Assembly: GCF_965230735.1 (NCBI RefSeq)
Contig: NZ_OZ246016.1
Location: forward strand, 2,728,001 to 2,792,000
Direction of reading: 5' to 3'
Origin: Motiliproteus sp965230735
GTDB taxonomy: Bacteria > Pseudomonadota > Gammaproteobacteria > Pseudomonadales > Balneatricaceae
DNA length: 64,000 bases
Shown here piece after piece: positions 1-11,019 of this stretch. Position 1 is the first letter of the stretch. Each line of letters begins with the position of its first letter. The position numbers and the translations under genes are program-made. The notes beneath the pieces are model-generated. The model made no database searches and was not told the origin of the DNA. It saw only the letters and a program-made list of their open reading frames with translations.

Positions 1-3000
1 CAGCAGATCATCATCACGCCCGCCGTCCAGGGTATCGTTACCGGAATCGCCGTACAGCTCATCCTCTCCATCACCGCCCAGCAGTTCATCATTGTGATCA
101 CCACCAGACAGGGTATCGTTACCCTCCTGTCCCGACAGTGTATCGTCTCCAGATTGCCCCTGCAGATTGTCATTATCGCCGCCACCCCAAAGGGTATCTG
201 AGCCGATTCCCCCCTCTAAAGTATCATTTCCTAGATTGCCCCAAATCAGATCGTCACCAGCATCACCGGAGAGTGAGTCATCAGCAGCGCCGCCAAAGAG
301 CTGGTCATTCCCATCACCGCCTGAAATATCATTTTCAGTGTTGAAACCTTCGATATAGTCTTGATCGGCAGTAGTCCGTAACGCCTGAAGGCGAATATCC
401 GCAGCATTCCAGCTGACGTTGTCCGAAAACTCGATGGTTTCGATACGGCTTCCGTCAGAGATAAAGCTACCGTCCTCGACATGATTGAGCAGGGTGATCT
501 TGTCCGTGCCATAAGTGAGCACAAAATTATCGCCGTCTCTTCGAATCAATACCTGATCCGGACGCACATCTTCAAACTTGACCGTTGTTGAGCCTTCCCG
601 ATCGTCGATGATGTCTACACCATCGCCCGATGAGAAGGTATAAGCATCGTTGCCGGCACCGCCCCTTAAGGTATCATCGCCCGCATTTCCTTGAAGATTA
701 TCGTCATAGGCATAGCCGGTGATGACGTTATCACTCTGATCGCCAATCAGCGCACGCTGCAGAAGTTCCTGCTGATTCCATACTTCCCCAGAAGCAAACA
801 AAACCTGGCTAATCGATCCGGCAGAGGCATCATCGCCCATATAGAAACCGGCTAACTTGATCGAATCATCTGCGCTATATCGAACGATCAGGTCATTGGC
901 ACTGCGTTCAACATGGACATTCTCGGAAAGAATGCCCTGGGCAAACTCAATGCTGTCGACATCTCCGTTAGCACCATTGTTAACAATAGTGTCGTCGCCA
1001 TCACCGACAGAGAAAAGGTAGCGGTCATGCCCTGCGCCGGCATCCAGATGGTCACTCCCGGTGCCGCCGATCAGGGTGTCATCGCCTGCTAGGCCATACA
1101 GATGATCTTCATCGGCACCACCTTCCAGGCGGTCGTTACCTGCGTTGGCAACCAGATTGTCATTCCCCCCGTTACCAACCAGGATATCGTCAGACTCAAA
1201 GCCAATCAGATCATCATCGGTTTCATAGCCTGTTTTAGCCATATCAAGAATGTCATTACGACTCCAAACAGTCCCATCAGCAAATTCAATGCTCTCAACG
1301 GATTGCGCAGATCGGTTTAGCTGATTAAAGAAATCGGAAACGTACAATTCACCGCCATCGTACTCCAGCAGTAAGTCTTTCGAGCCCGGCTGGTATCTGA
1401 CCCTGATATTTTCTGGCAGGAAGTTCTCGTCCAATCGGATGACATCAATGTCATCAAGCTTACCGGCATTTTCATCGACGCGATCGGTACCGCCAAAACC
1501 TACATGGTAGGTATCATTACCCTGCCCGCCGGAAAGTGAATCGCTGCCGTCACCGCCGAATAACTGATCATCACCATCGCCACCGGAAATAACGTCTGAT
1601 CCATCACCACCATAGAGCGCATCATTGCCCTGCTCGCCGTACAGATGATCGCTCCCACCGTATCCATGGATTTCATCATCCTGATGACTGCCATAGATAG
1701 ACTCGACTTCATCCGTCCCCATGTTGGTTCGGGTATCGACCTCACTCGGAGTCAACATAATCGACGAATTATCCGCTGAAATAAATGTCAGGCCCCTTGA
1801 TGCAGCGGCACCGACAGCACTGTAGAAGTGATTAATACGGATGCCGTCGGAATCGTTACCTAAGAAGCTGATATAAAGCCCTGTATCACTGCGTCGCATC
1901 AATACATTAGTAAAATCCTGATCCGTTAGCTGAATGGTAATTTGACCGGAGTCGTCGGTAATCGTATCGACGCCATCCCCTTGGGCGAAGATATAGGTAT
2001 CATCGCCGGCACCACCATCTATCTGATCATCACCCTTCCCTCCGGTAATCTGATCATTACCACCTTCGGCGTATAGATTGTCATCACCTTCAAGTCCGTT
2101 AAGAACGTCATCAGAATCAAATCCCCTCAACGTGTCAGAAGCAGCAGAGCCGGTCAGAAGAGAATCTTTAATGGATTCGGCTGTCCAGACCGTACCATCC
2201 GGGAATTCCACCACATCAATTTCAGACTGGCGATTATCGAAATGATCGATTACCGTAATTTTCTCTCCGGTACTGGTAATAGTGAGAATAAGATTATTCA
2301 GCGACGATGAAATAACGACGTCATCCGGGGTGATATCACCGGTTAATTTCAGTTTATCGGTTCGATCTGTCGAATCATCTTCATTTCGGATAGTGGCACC
2401 ACCACTACCTTTGGCAAACAGGTAGGTATCATTGCCCGCTCCGCCGGATAGGGTATCGTACAGCCCTGCACCACCATTGAGGATGTCGTCACCGCTACCT
2501 CCCTCAATATGATCGTTGCCGTCATCGCCGAAAAGCTGGTCATTCCCTGCGCCACCCTCGATGTGATCATTACCATCACCACCGTAAATCAGGTCATTGC
2601 CGGCACCACCTATCAAGGTATAATCGCCGCCCAATCCACTGATATAGTCATCGCGGTAGGTGCCACTCAGATAATCCGACTCCTCTGTTCCAATCAGCAC
2701 CAACTCTTCGATCTTATCGGTATCCCAGGAACTCCCGTCGGCAAATTCGATCGCCGACATATGCAGATCGTTCTGCGGCGCGCTGACATCTAGCTCGAAG
2801 TAAAAATGATTTTTGATTGTGATCGTTTCATTCGATGGGACGATCGTAAGTATAAGGTTGTCGCCTTGTCGTTTAGCCTTAATATCATCGGCTGAAATAT
2901 CTGACAGAAAACGCAATCGATCAGTTTGAATATTCGGCGTTGGCGTCGGAATTGTTATATCGTCTCCCTGAACTCCCGAAGCGGGAAGAGAGAGCGTGCT

Positions 3001-4842
3001 ATTGGAATTATCGATAACCGTATCGCCATCACCGATGGCAAAAAGATAAACATCATCGCCACGGCCACCCTCCAGATAATCGCCGTCGCCTCTCCCACCT
3101 CTCAGGGTATCGTTACCGTCACCACCGAAAAGCACATCCTGACCGGCTCCGCCATCAAGCGTATCGTCTCCCTCGTAGCCGAAAAGAAGGTCATCGTCTT
3201 CGCCACCATATAAAGTATCGTTCCCACCAAATCCAAACAGGGTATCGTCACCACTTCCGCCATCTAATAGATCATCTCCCTGATACTCTACCGCTGTAGT
3301 TAAAGAATCCCCTTGAAGTTGATCATTACCGTCACCGCCATAAAGGAAATCGGACCCTCCATTTCCCCAAATGATATCGTCCCCATCGCCTCCATCGATC
3401 GTATCAGTACCAAATTCATCGGGTTTAGAATCATCGTCGCCGGTTAAGTTGTCATTGCCGGCGCCTCCTGAAATAAAGTCATCACCTTCACCACCGAAAA
3501 TGTCGTCTGCACCAGCGCCACCTAACAGAATATCGGCGCCTCCCCGGCCCACAATTTTATCATTCCCAGCACCTCCGTCGATGTAATCACTCCCTTGATA
3601 CTCAAGCGTGATATCGGAACCATCACCGAATAAGGCATCATCACCCTCACCTCCCGCGATGATATCTCCGGAACCTCCACCATGAATTTCATCGTTACCT
3701 GCACCACCGTAAAGCGTGTCGGATCCATGTTCATTCGCAGGTAAACCAAGGATGCTGTTATCGCCATTGATTAAATCGTCACCGCTACCGCCATGGATCG
3801 TATCGTCATCTGCCCCCCCCCAAGCCTTATCATTACCCAGACCAAGGTAGATGGTGTCTTTGCCTCGTTCACCACTGACGAAATCATCACCGGCACCGGC
3901 GTAAATTTGGTCATCACCAATGCCGTCATTACTTTCAGTGTAGATTTGATTTAAATGATACCGATGAATAGTGGTTTCATTTTCAGGGTCTTCTTCAATG
4001 GTTTCCGTAACGTTCCAGGAGCGCCACTCATCCTTACCCGAGTGAGTGTTTCTGTCCCCCCAAATCCAGTCATTACCGCCACCGGATACCAGAAGGTCAT
4101 TACCGTCACCGCCGGCTAGAAGGTCATTACCGGCTCCGGTAAATACCTGGTCATCGCCGTCTTCCGCATCGACCCATTCACCGCGCTGACCAGAACCTTG
4201 CTGAGTTTCACCAGTCTCGATTAAGCTATCGTGATCTCCCTTCTGATCACCATAGATAAAGTCGTTGCCTCCGGCGCCATAAAGGCCGTCAGCGCCGGAA
4301 CCGCCTTCCAGGACGTCACTTTCATTGCCGGTACCGATGTAATCGTCACCGGAACCACCATCCGCTATCACCGTACCTGAAACGCCTTGAAGGGTCCGCA
4401 GATCATCGTCACCGTCCCCTAACTGGATATTGTCTTCACCACCATGCTTTCTGATAACTTCGTCATTACCGCCTAGAGCTTTGATCTCGTCATCGCTGGA
4501 GGTGTCGTTGATCGTATCGTTTAGACTCGGCGCATCACCATCGGGGATAATATTTCCCCAACTATCTAACTCGATATTCCCGTCTTCATCTTCCAGCGGC
4601 TTCTGATCACCTAAAATTACATGATCAGTATTTATAGATGGTTGTTCTTCAGGTGCATACTCTAGAATGATCCCGAAATCACCCTTAGAATAGTTTTTAA
4701 TCTCAATTTCCGAGCCTTCGGATGGGGTAATAATTAATGAGGTCCCATCTTTATGTAATCTAGTAGAGTCGTAACTCAACCCCCAGCTATTAGGGCCAAG
4801 ATACTCACCGATTCTTACGGCATATCCATTTACAACGAGTTT
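1..4842 (-). pseudogene. 3' part of giant RTX calcium-binding protein, cut off from its start by an in-frame TGA and running off the window
   Basis: One reading frame stays open from the TGA at 4843-4845 to base 1; I sampled it at 60, 1560, 3120 and 4140 and it is the same frame. It encodes over 1,600 residues of glycine/aspartate-rich RTX nonapeptides (GGxGxDxLx type). Below about 3060 these alternate with about six hemolysin-type calcium-binding-related modules, near 3060, 2430, 2010, 1530, 1035 and 650, each ending in a phrase like IEFADGTVW. Such proteins are exported by type I secretion through a C-terminal signal (outside this window) and fold on binding calcium outside the cell. The residues just after the TGA (KLVVNG) continue the module begun before it, so this was one gene. 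There is no obvious internal start with a good ribosome site. It could still be made by readthrough, or the TGA could be a sequencing error. Confidence 0.8.
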
Positions 4843-6282
4843 TCAAAAACCATCGGCGTCATCAATAACAATACGTTCGGTTTCTGACGCTGTAGTGTTG
4901 ACATAATAAATATCAGCACCTTCGGTATCTTTTGCTATATCTCCGGAGCCTAGGAAATAGTAATCATCGCCTTTTCCTCCGAACAACTCATCTACGACAC
5001 CATCGGAGTTATTGTAGAGATCATTCGAAAAAACAACATCATTTCCATCACCAGCATAGACTTTATCTGAACCTTCACCTGCTTTAATGAAGTCTACACC
5101 TATATCTCCATAAAGCCGATCTGAAGACATACTCCCTTCAATTTTACCGCCATTAATGTTTCCAAAAACCAATTGACCAAAATCATCAGAAGTAATAAAA
5201 TTCTTTAATTCTTTATTGTTTTTAAAATCTATATAAAGAGTATCACCTTCATTCTGATCATTATTATAATAATTATCTGAATCTAACTTATTAGCCCCCA
5301 TAGTAACAATGTACTGCTCAGTTTTGTCTAACCAATAGTTTTCTTTAACAAACTGATCTCCTTCTGTTCTTATACTAGACACATTGTAAATAACATCTCC
5401 AGTAATCATGAAACCGTTAAAATTAAGTATTGCATATTTAGCAGCGTCTGATTCATTTACATCACTAGAATTAACTAGTTCTATCAGATCACTTTGAGAG
5501 TAACCTGACAGGTCAATAATCCTATATTCTTTTGGTTCACCTTCTTCATATGCACCAAGCGCTTTTCCGATAGAAATTATCCTATCAAAAATATGGTTTA
5601 TATTTGAAGCTGATGAAGAAGTTTGCAATCCAAACAAATTTTCTAGTTTTTCTAAAGTTACAGCTAAATCATTTTTTATGCCATGATTGTCAGAGCTTTT
5701 TATAACATCTATTGTGCTTTCTGGATCAAAATCACTATCTAGCGCTTGGAACATTATAGATAATAGCTCAATAGCTCCGGTTATTAGAACATTTTCAGTT
5801 TTAAAATAACCATCTGGATACTCATCTACATAATTAGGTATCCCGTCGTAGTCCCCATCTATCGTATTTCCAGAAGCTTCATAGTTTGGATCGTAGTCTT
5901 GAGAAACTTCAAGCCACAAACCATTTTTAAAATCACTAATTAAACTATTCGATGCCAACTTAGTACGAATCTGTATATCAAGTGCGACCATTGCTGGAAT
6001 ATCTTTTATCGAATCATCCAAGAGCGAGGGGGTTTCATTTACCCTTTTATCGAGTTCGTTTATAATTACTTGCTCATCAACAGCATCTGAAAGATATAAG
6101 AAATCATCAAGTGTTCTGGCTACAAGGTTTGCATGCCCTGTATCATCATAAGGAAAGAGGCCTTCCTTAACATTAAATCTATTGTTTTGATTATCTTCTG
6201 GATATGAGGCAGGCCCAAAAGCTTCATTGGCCTTTTCATACAAGAACATTACTGATTCAACTTGTTTATCTGTAAGTTGCAT
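4843..6282 (-). CDS. N-terminal part of RTX protein, terminated by a premature in-frame TGA
   Basis: A 479-residue open frame. Residues 1-380 are not recognisable as a known enzyme. They include an Asp-rich stretch (DYDGIPNYVDEYPDG) like calcium-binding thrombospondin type 3 segments. RTX repeats start near residue 385 (GDIGVDFIKAGEGSDKVYAG). The frame stops within a module whose usual core is DADGxGxIVVNG: here it reads DADGF, TGA, KLVVNG, so the stop most likely replaces a glycine codon (GGA to TGA). The product lacks the C-terminal secretion signal and could not be exported by type I secretion. It is visibly AT-rich compared with the repeats downstream, which suggests a mosaic gene. It starts at an ATG with a purine-rich leader (AAAGGGAG). 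Confidence 0.8.
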   Translation of the reverse strand: MQLTDKQVESVMFLYEKANEAFGPASYPEDNQNNRFNVKEGLFPYDDTGHANLVARTLDDFLYLSDAVDEQVIINELDKRVNETPSLLDDSIKDIPAMVALDIQIRTKLASNSLISDFKNGLWLEVSQDYDPNYEASGNTIDGDYDGIPNYVDEYPDGYFKTENVLITGAIELLSIMFQALDSDFDPESTIDVIKSSDNHGIKNDLAVTLEKLENLFGLQTSSSASNINHIFDRIISIGKALGAYEEGEPKEYRIIDLSGYSQSDLIELVNSSDVNESDAAKYAILNFNGFMITGDVIYNVSSIRTEGDQFVKENYWLDKTEQYIVTMGANKLDSDNYYNNDQNEGDTLYIDFKNNKELKNFITSDDFGQLVFGNINGGKIEGSMSSDRLYGDIGVDFIKAGEGSDKVYAGDGNDVVFSNDLYNNSDGVVDELFGGKGDDYYFLGSGDIAKDTEGADIYYVNTTASETERIVIDDADGF

Positions 6283-6324
6283 ATTAACTCCCTTTATTTA
6301 TGCTTACTCATTTAATAAGAAAAA

Positions 6325-6918
6325 TTATTTTGTGACGAAAATTTTTTCTAACTCTTTGTAAGAATTCAAGTAACCACCTGAGCAAGTGATATATGGTAGA
6401 TCAATATAAAATATTGAGCTTTCATCTAGAAGTCTAATTGCATAATTATTAAACTCCGCAAGAATTTTCTTATCAGATATTCGCTCTATATGGATTCTAT
6501 GATTTTCAATCAATTTAGATTCGTCAATATACACTGTCTCTGCTTTATATTTGTAAACTGGCATCGAGTTAATGTCAGCCAAACTGGTATAATATGAGCT
6601 TTGTTTAAATTTATCACCAGACTTGTATTTTATATCCCAAAAGTCACTTTCTTTTTTGTACCGAACATAACCAACACCAGACATAAACGCTGCGTTTAAA
6701 GCAAGAAAGTAATCATCGGCAAGCCATCCTTTATTATTTTCAACCTTCTCGTAGATCGATATTCCATATTTTTCACTACACAAAGAATAACTAAGATAGT
6801 AACGATATATCGCGCCAAAGTAGATGTAACTAAGAGCCAAAATAATGACAAATAACATTATCGAGGTTATTTTTATAATATTTAAAAACCTTAACATTTT
6901 AACACTATTGTTCCTCAT
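6325..6918 (-). CDS. AT-rich membrane-anchored protein of unknown function
   Basis: 197 residues, no family recognised. A short basic N-terminus is followed by one strongly hydrophobic segment at about residues 13-36, then a polar, tyrosine-rich domain with two widely spaced cysteines (SLCSEK and ITCSGG) that could pair outside the membrane. The topology suggests an inner-membrane anchor with a periplasmic domain. It lies 42 nt upstream of the RTX gene on the same strand, so the two may be cotranscribed, and it shares that gene's AT-rich composition. Acquisition together with the RTX N-terminal segment is plausible. A role as an accessory or protective protein for the RTX product is only a guess from position. 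Confidence 0.6.
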   Translation of the reverse strand: MRNNSVKMLRFLNIIKITSIMLFVIILALSYIYFGAIYRYYLSYSLCSEKYGISIYEKVENNKGWLADDYFLALNAAFMSGVGYVRYKKESDFWDIKYKSGDKFKQSSYYTSLADINSMPVYKYKAETVYIDESKLIENHRIHIERISDKKILAEFNNYAIRLLDESSIFYIDLPYITCSGGYLNSYKELEKIFVTK

Positions 6919-7183
6919 GCCCTGCTCCTTTCTAAACTCACCTGTTATCTGCTTTAATTACTGACCATACAGTGTTTTTTATCTCATCTACAAATTTACT
7001 ATCATCTATTAACTTCATTCAACTGACTATCTTACGGATTAAATTTCATTAACATTAAAGAGAATATAATAAAACCTGTATTAAGATTAGGTCTGGTATT
7101 GCTTCGTCCACACTAACAATTGCTATCGGATCAGGTTACAAATAATATATTTTTCGGGAAATATCATTAATCAATACATACAT

Positions 7184-8620
7184 CTATCTTTCCCTTACAC
7201 TCTCTTGCCGATATCGCAACAGCGGCGATAAAAAGAACTCAATCAACCGCCGCTGCCCTGTCTTAATTTCACTGGTTACCGACATTCCCGGCGACAGGCG
7301 CACCCACTTATTCTCAACTTTCAACTTATCCTGATTTAGCTTGACGCGGGCACTGTAGACCAACCCCAGATTTTCATCCTGAATCGCATCTTCTGAGATC
7401 TTTTTGATCTCACCTTCTATCAGGCCGTATTTAGTGAAATTGAAAGTGTCGATTTTTACCGCCGCAGCCTGGCCCTCTTCGACAAAACCGATATCTTTGT
7501 TGAGTACCATGGCCTCCACTTCCAGCTGGCTCTGCTTGGGCACGACCAGCATCAGCACTTGGGCCGGGGTTACCACACCACCTACGGTATGCACGACCAG
7601 CTGCTGGATATGGCCGGAAATCGGCGCGGTCAGGCGCTGTTGGTTTGCGCGTTGACGGGCTTTGATCAATTCTTGTTGAAGGGAAGCGATTTGCAGGTCG
7701 ATATCTTGTTTTTGCGCCAGGTTATTTTTGCGCTGTTCGGAGATCAGGGTTGTGATCTGCGCGCGGGTGGCGGCAACCGAGGCTTTGAGCTGATTCAGGC
7801 GGGCTTGCTGGACCAGTAGGTCCTGCTCTTCTTCGATCAGTTCCTGTTGCAGTTCAAGATACTGCAGACGGGAACCGTATTTTTTCTGTTGTAGTCGGTC
7901 CAGCGCATCGACTCGCTGTTTCAGCACCGGGATGATTCGCTGTTTTTTGGCGATCTCTGCATCAGCCATTCGCTGTTCAGCCTGTTGGCGTCTGATTTCG
8001 TTGTTCAGGTTTTGTAACCGAGCATGGATTTCTGCCACCTGTTGATTCAGCAGATACTGTTGGCGCTGGATATTGGCTTGTGGATGGCTGACGGCGTCGA
8101 TATTCAGGGGCGGTGATTCAGTGCTTTTTTCCTTTGCTGCCAGCCACTGTTCAAAAACCGCCATTCTTAGGGATTCAAGCTGGCGCTGTTGCAGTTCTGT
8201 ATCCAGGCGCCGGCTATCGGCTTGGTGGAGGGTATTGTCCAGATCAACCAGCGGGTCACCCTGATTTACGTACTGCCCCTCTTCGACATAGATGGCTTTG
8301 ATTGATCCGGTTTCGATCGGCTGGATCTGTTTGACCCGTTCGCTGGGTATGACCTTGCCGCTGGCAACGGCAACGATATCAACCTTCCCAAACCAGGACC
8401 AGGCGGCCGCGATTCCAAACAGCAGTACAATCGCCCAGATAATAGTCTGCCCCATCGATGATGCCGGGGTTTGTTCGACCTCCAGCGCGGCCGGTAAAAA
8501 CTCATGGATCTCTTTTGCACTCAAGACCTTCTTTTTAGGGGAATTGAGCGATGCTTTCTCGGCCGACCCTTGTTGTCCGCCCTGTTGCCCACGATGTTGC
8601 TGTGCTGAAGACACTTCCAT
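7184..8620 (-). CDS. HlyD-family type I secretion membrane fusion protein
   Basis: 478 residues, the normal length for HlyD. A cytoplasmic N-terminus is followed by one transmembrane helix (about 58-80), a beta-barrel/lipoyl segment (near GSIKAIYVEEGQYVNQGDPL), a long coiled coil (about 140-330) rich in Gln and Glu, and a C-terminal beta domain ending in the usual TGQRR...SPLLRYRQESVRER. It bridges the inner-membrane ABC transporter and the TolC outer-membrane channel. Its ATG overlaps the stop of the HlyB-like gene (TGATG), so the two are translationally coupled. The gene itself looks intact, but its partner ABC transporter does not. No TolC gene is seen here. Confidence 0.92.
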   Translation of the reverse strand: MEVSSAQQHRGQQGGQQGSAEKASLNSPKKKVLSAKEIHEFLPAALEVEQTPASSMGQTIIWAIVLLFGIAAAWSWFGKVDIVAVASGKVIPSERVKQIQPIETGSIKAIYVEEGQYVNQGDPLVDLDNTLHQADSRRLDTELQQRQLESLRMAVFEQWLAAKEKSTESPPLNIDAVSHPQANIQRQQYLLNQQVAEIHARLQNLNNEIRRQQAEQRMADAEIAKKQRIIPVLKQRVDALDRLQQKKYGSRLQYLELQQELIEEEQDLLVQQARLNQLKASVAATRAQITTLISEQRKNNLAQKQDIDLQIASLQQELIKARQRANQQRLTAPISGHIQQLVVHTVGGVVTPAQVLMLVVPKQSQLEVEAMVLNKDIGFVEEGQAAAVKIDTFNFTKYGLIEGEIKKISEDAIQDENLGLVYSARVKLNQDKLKVENKWVRLSPGMSVTSEIKTGQRRLIEFFLSPLLRYRQESVRER

Positions 8621-10696
8621 CAGGCGACGCCTCCTTCTGATTCGGGCTTAACGCGACGGATCGTTGGAATATGGTTCTGATGGTTGTGCAGGCGGGCATA
8701 GTAGCCCTGTTGCTGAAGGAGCTGATCGTGATTGCCCGCCTCAACGATTCTTCCCTTATCGACCACGATAATACGGTCGGCCATTCTCACCGTGGATAAT
8801 CGATGGGCGATAATAAACACGGTACGGTTGTGACAGATTGCCCGCATATTGTCCTGGATCATCCGTTCCGATTCGTAATCCAAGGCACTGGTGGCTTCGT
8901 CAAAGATCAGGATACGGGGGTTGGTAATCAAAGCCCGGGCGATGGCGATACGTTGTTTCTGACCGCCGGACAGGGAGGCGCCGTGCTCACCGACAACGGT
9001 GTCGTAGCCTTCCGGTAATTCGAGGATAAAGTCGTGGGCACCGGCCAGCTTAGCGGATTCAATGACCCGCTCCATCGGCAAGCTCGGGTCGGACAAGGCG
9101 ATGTTGTCCTTAACGGTACGGTTAAACAGCACGTTCTCCTGCAGCACAACCCCCACCTGGCGTCGCAGCCAAGCCGGTTCCATCTGCGCCACATCGATAC
9201 CATCGATAAGAACTCGACCGGATTCAGGCACATACAGCCGTTGGATCAGTTTTGTCAGGGTGCTCTTGCCGGAACCGGACCTACCGACGATCCCGATGAT
9301 CTCTCCCGCCTTGACCTCAAGCGATAGATCTTTGAGGATTTCCGGGCGATCGGGCTGGTAACGGAAGGTGACGTGTTCCAACAGAACCCGCCCCGCAAGT
9401 TGCGGCGGTGTGGTGCGGTTGGGGTTATGACCGGGCTCTCGCACGGTATTGAGAATATCCCCCAAACGCTGTAATGAGATGCCCGCCTGCTGGAACTCCT
9501 GCCACAGTTGAACGAGTCGTAAGATTGGGGCGCTGACCCGTCCGGCCAGCATATTAAAGGCAATCAACTGCCCCACGCTAAGGCTACCGGCAATAACCAG
9601 CGTTGCGCCTACCCATAAGATCAATACGGTAACGACTTTGTTGATCAGCCCGGCGACCTGATTTGAGGGTCTCCACGCCGCTGATGGACTCCACCAGAAA
9701 CGCTTGATTCTCCGCACCCCGTTTAAATTTTTCGTTGAGACGACTACGCAGAATCGGGGTGATATAGGCTGACAGAATCACATAAAAGGGGATTGATCCC
9801 AGCACGATCCAGCACAGGGTTGGGCTGTAGTAATACATCACCACGAAGAACACGACGGTAAAGAACAGATCGATCACCAGAGTTAGCGCGGAACTGGTGA
9901 TAAAGTTGCGAATGGTATCCAGCTCGCGCACACGGGCAACGGTATCTCCTACTCGCCGGGCACCAAAATACCCGATAGGCAGATGCATCAGATGGTCAAA
10001 AAGCTTGGCCCCCAGGGTTACGTCTACCCGATTGGTAGTGTGTGAAAACACATAGGTTCTAAGGCCATTGAGTACGACATCGAAAATCGATACCACGATC
10101 AGACCGAAACAGAGCACATCCAGCGTAGTCAGCCCTTGATGAACCAGAACCTTATCGATAATTACCTGAAAGAACAGCGGCGTGATAAGCGCAAATAGCT
10201 GGATAAAGAAGGAAGCAACCAGTACCTGTATTAAGAGTTTCTTGTATTTGATAATTGAGGGAATGAACCAACTGATATCAAATTTCCCGCTCATGCCGGG
10301 AAGCACTGAGCGCCGGGTAACAAGGATCAACTCACCATTCCAAACCGCTTCGAACTCATCCAGGCTCAATATTTTCGGCTTGTTGTTGGTCGGATTTTGA
10401 ATCAACACTTTTCCATCACCAACACGCGCCAACAGAAAAAAGTCTCCCTGCTTGCTTTGAGCGATAGCAGGTAGGGAAATTTTTTCCAGTTGCTGTGTTT
10501 TGGGATGAACCGAGCGAGCCTTAAGCTTTAGGTGCCGGGCGGCCCGTACAAGATCGGTTGAGTCGAAGGGGCGGTCGTGCTGACCGAAGTGGTGTGCCAA
10601 CTGATTAGCGTCAGCAGCAACTTGATAAAACCTGGCGATCAGAACCAGGCACAATAGACCACCGTCGAAGGGCTGCTCTCGCGAGGCCTCAAACAT
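8620..10696 (-). pseudogene. HlyB-family type I secretion ABC transporter, disrupted by an internal deletion and frameshift
   Basis: The 5' frame (10696 to about 9664) encodes a C39-like domain in which the catalytic Cys position of true C39 peptidases is Gly (FDGGLLC), as in RTX exporters, followed by most of the transmembrane domain. The 3' frame (about 9660 to 8620) resumes at QVAGLINKVVTVLILWVGA and carries a complete ATPase: Walker A GRSGSGKST, signature SLSGGQKQR, Walker B ILIFDEATS and the H-loop IIAHRLSTV. By comparison with HlyB, about 32-33 residues after GVETLK are missing. The frame offset requires a loss of 3n+2 nt, so about 98 nt is my estimate. The lost piece lies in the transmembrane domain, so the exporter should be dead unless this is an assembly error. 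Confidence 0.85.
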
Positions 10697-11019
10697 AATT
10701 CACGAATCCTTGTGAATATTACAACTTCCATTTTCAAACCAATCTAAACAAATTATCTGGTGAACACAAACCTCATACAGCTACAAAAGCTATTTCTAAT
10801 AGCCATACCGATAGTTAAGCCGTAGCGGTCAAACCCATCCTGTTGATGGCCAATATGTACGATCAGTATTGCTTCAGATCTGCTAACAGCGACACTGATT
10901 GCCGGTCTCTTCTCTGCCCTCGGCCGTATGGAGTGATTTTTCAAAAAATGTACGATTGGTTAAACCTAATTCCCAAACCCTGGCGTTTATAAGAGCAAAC
11001 CCACCGAGGAGATGCTCCT
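10697..11019. other. Divergent intergenic region between the type I secretion genes and the VWA lipoprotein
   Basis: 323 bp without a credible gene; one short open frame at 10753-10944 has no ribosome site or recognisable product. On the left, ATTCAC (10698-10703) and GTGAAT (10712-10717) form a small inverted repeat whose loop holds AAGGATTC, the probable ribosome site of the HlyB-like gene. That could weaken its translation. On the right, GAGGAG lies 7 nt before the VWA start. No clear -35/-10 pair stands out. Confidence 0.4.

Noticed and set aside
1..4600. CRISPR-like or other DNA repeat array
   Set aside because: The repeated pattern is the coding of RTX nonapeptides, with varied codons and no constant repeat/spacer lengths.
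4843..4845. Selenocysteine at the TGA in the RTX gene
   Set aside because: The family has a small residue such as Gly here, there is no sign of a selenoprotein role and I see no SECIS-like stem just downstream. A nonsense change or a base-call error is simpler.
10753..10944. 63-codon minus-strand frame in the divergent intergenic region
   Set aside because: No ribosome site, no domain, and composition like non-coding sequence.
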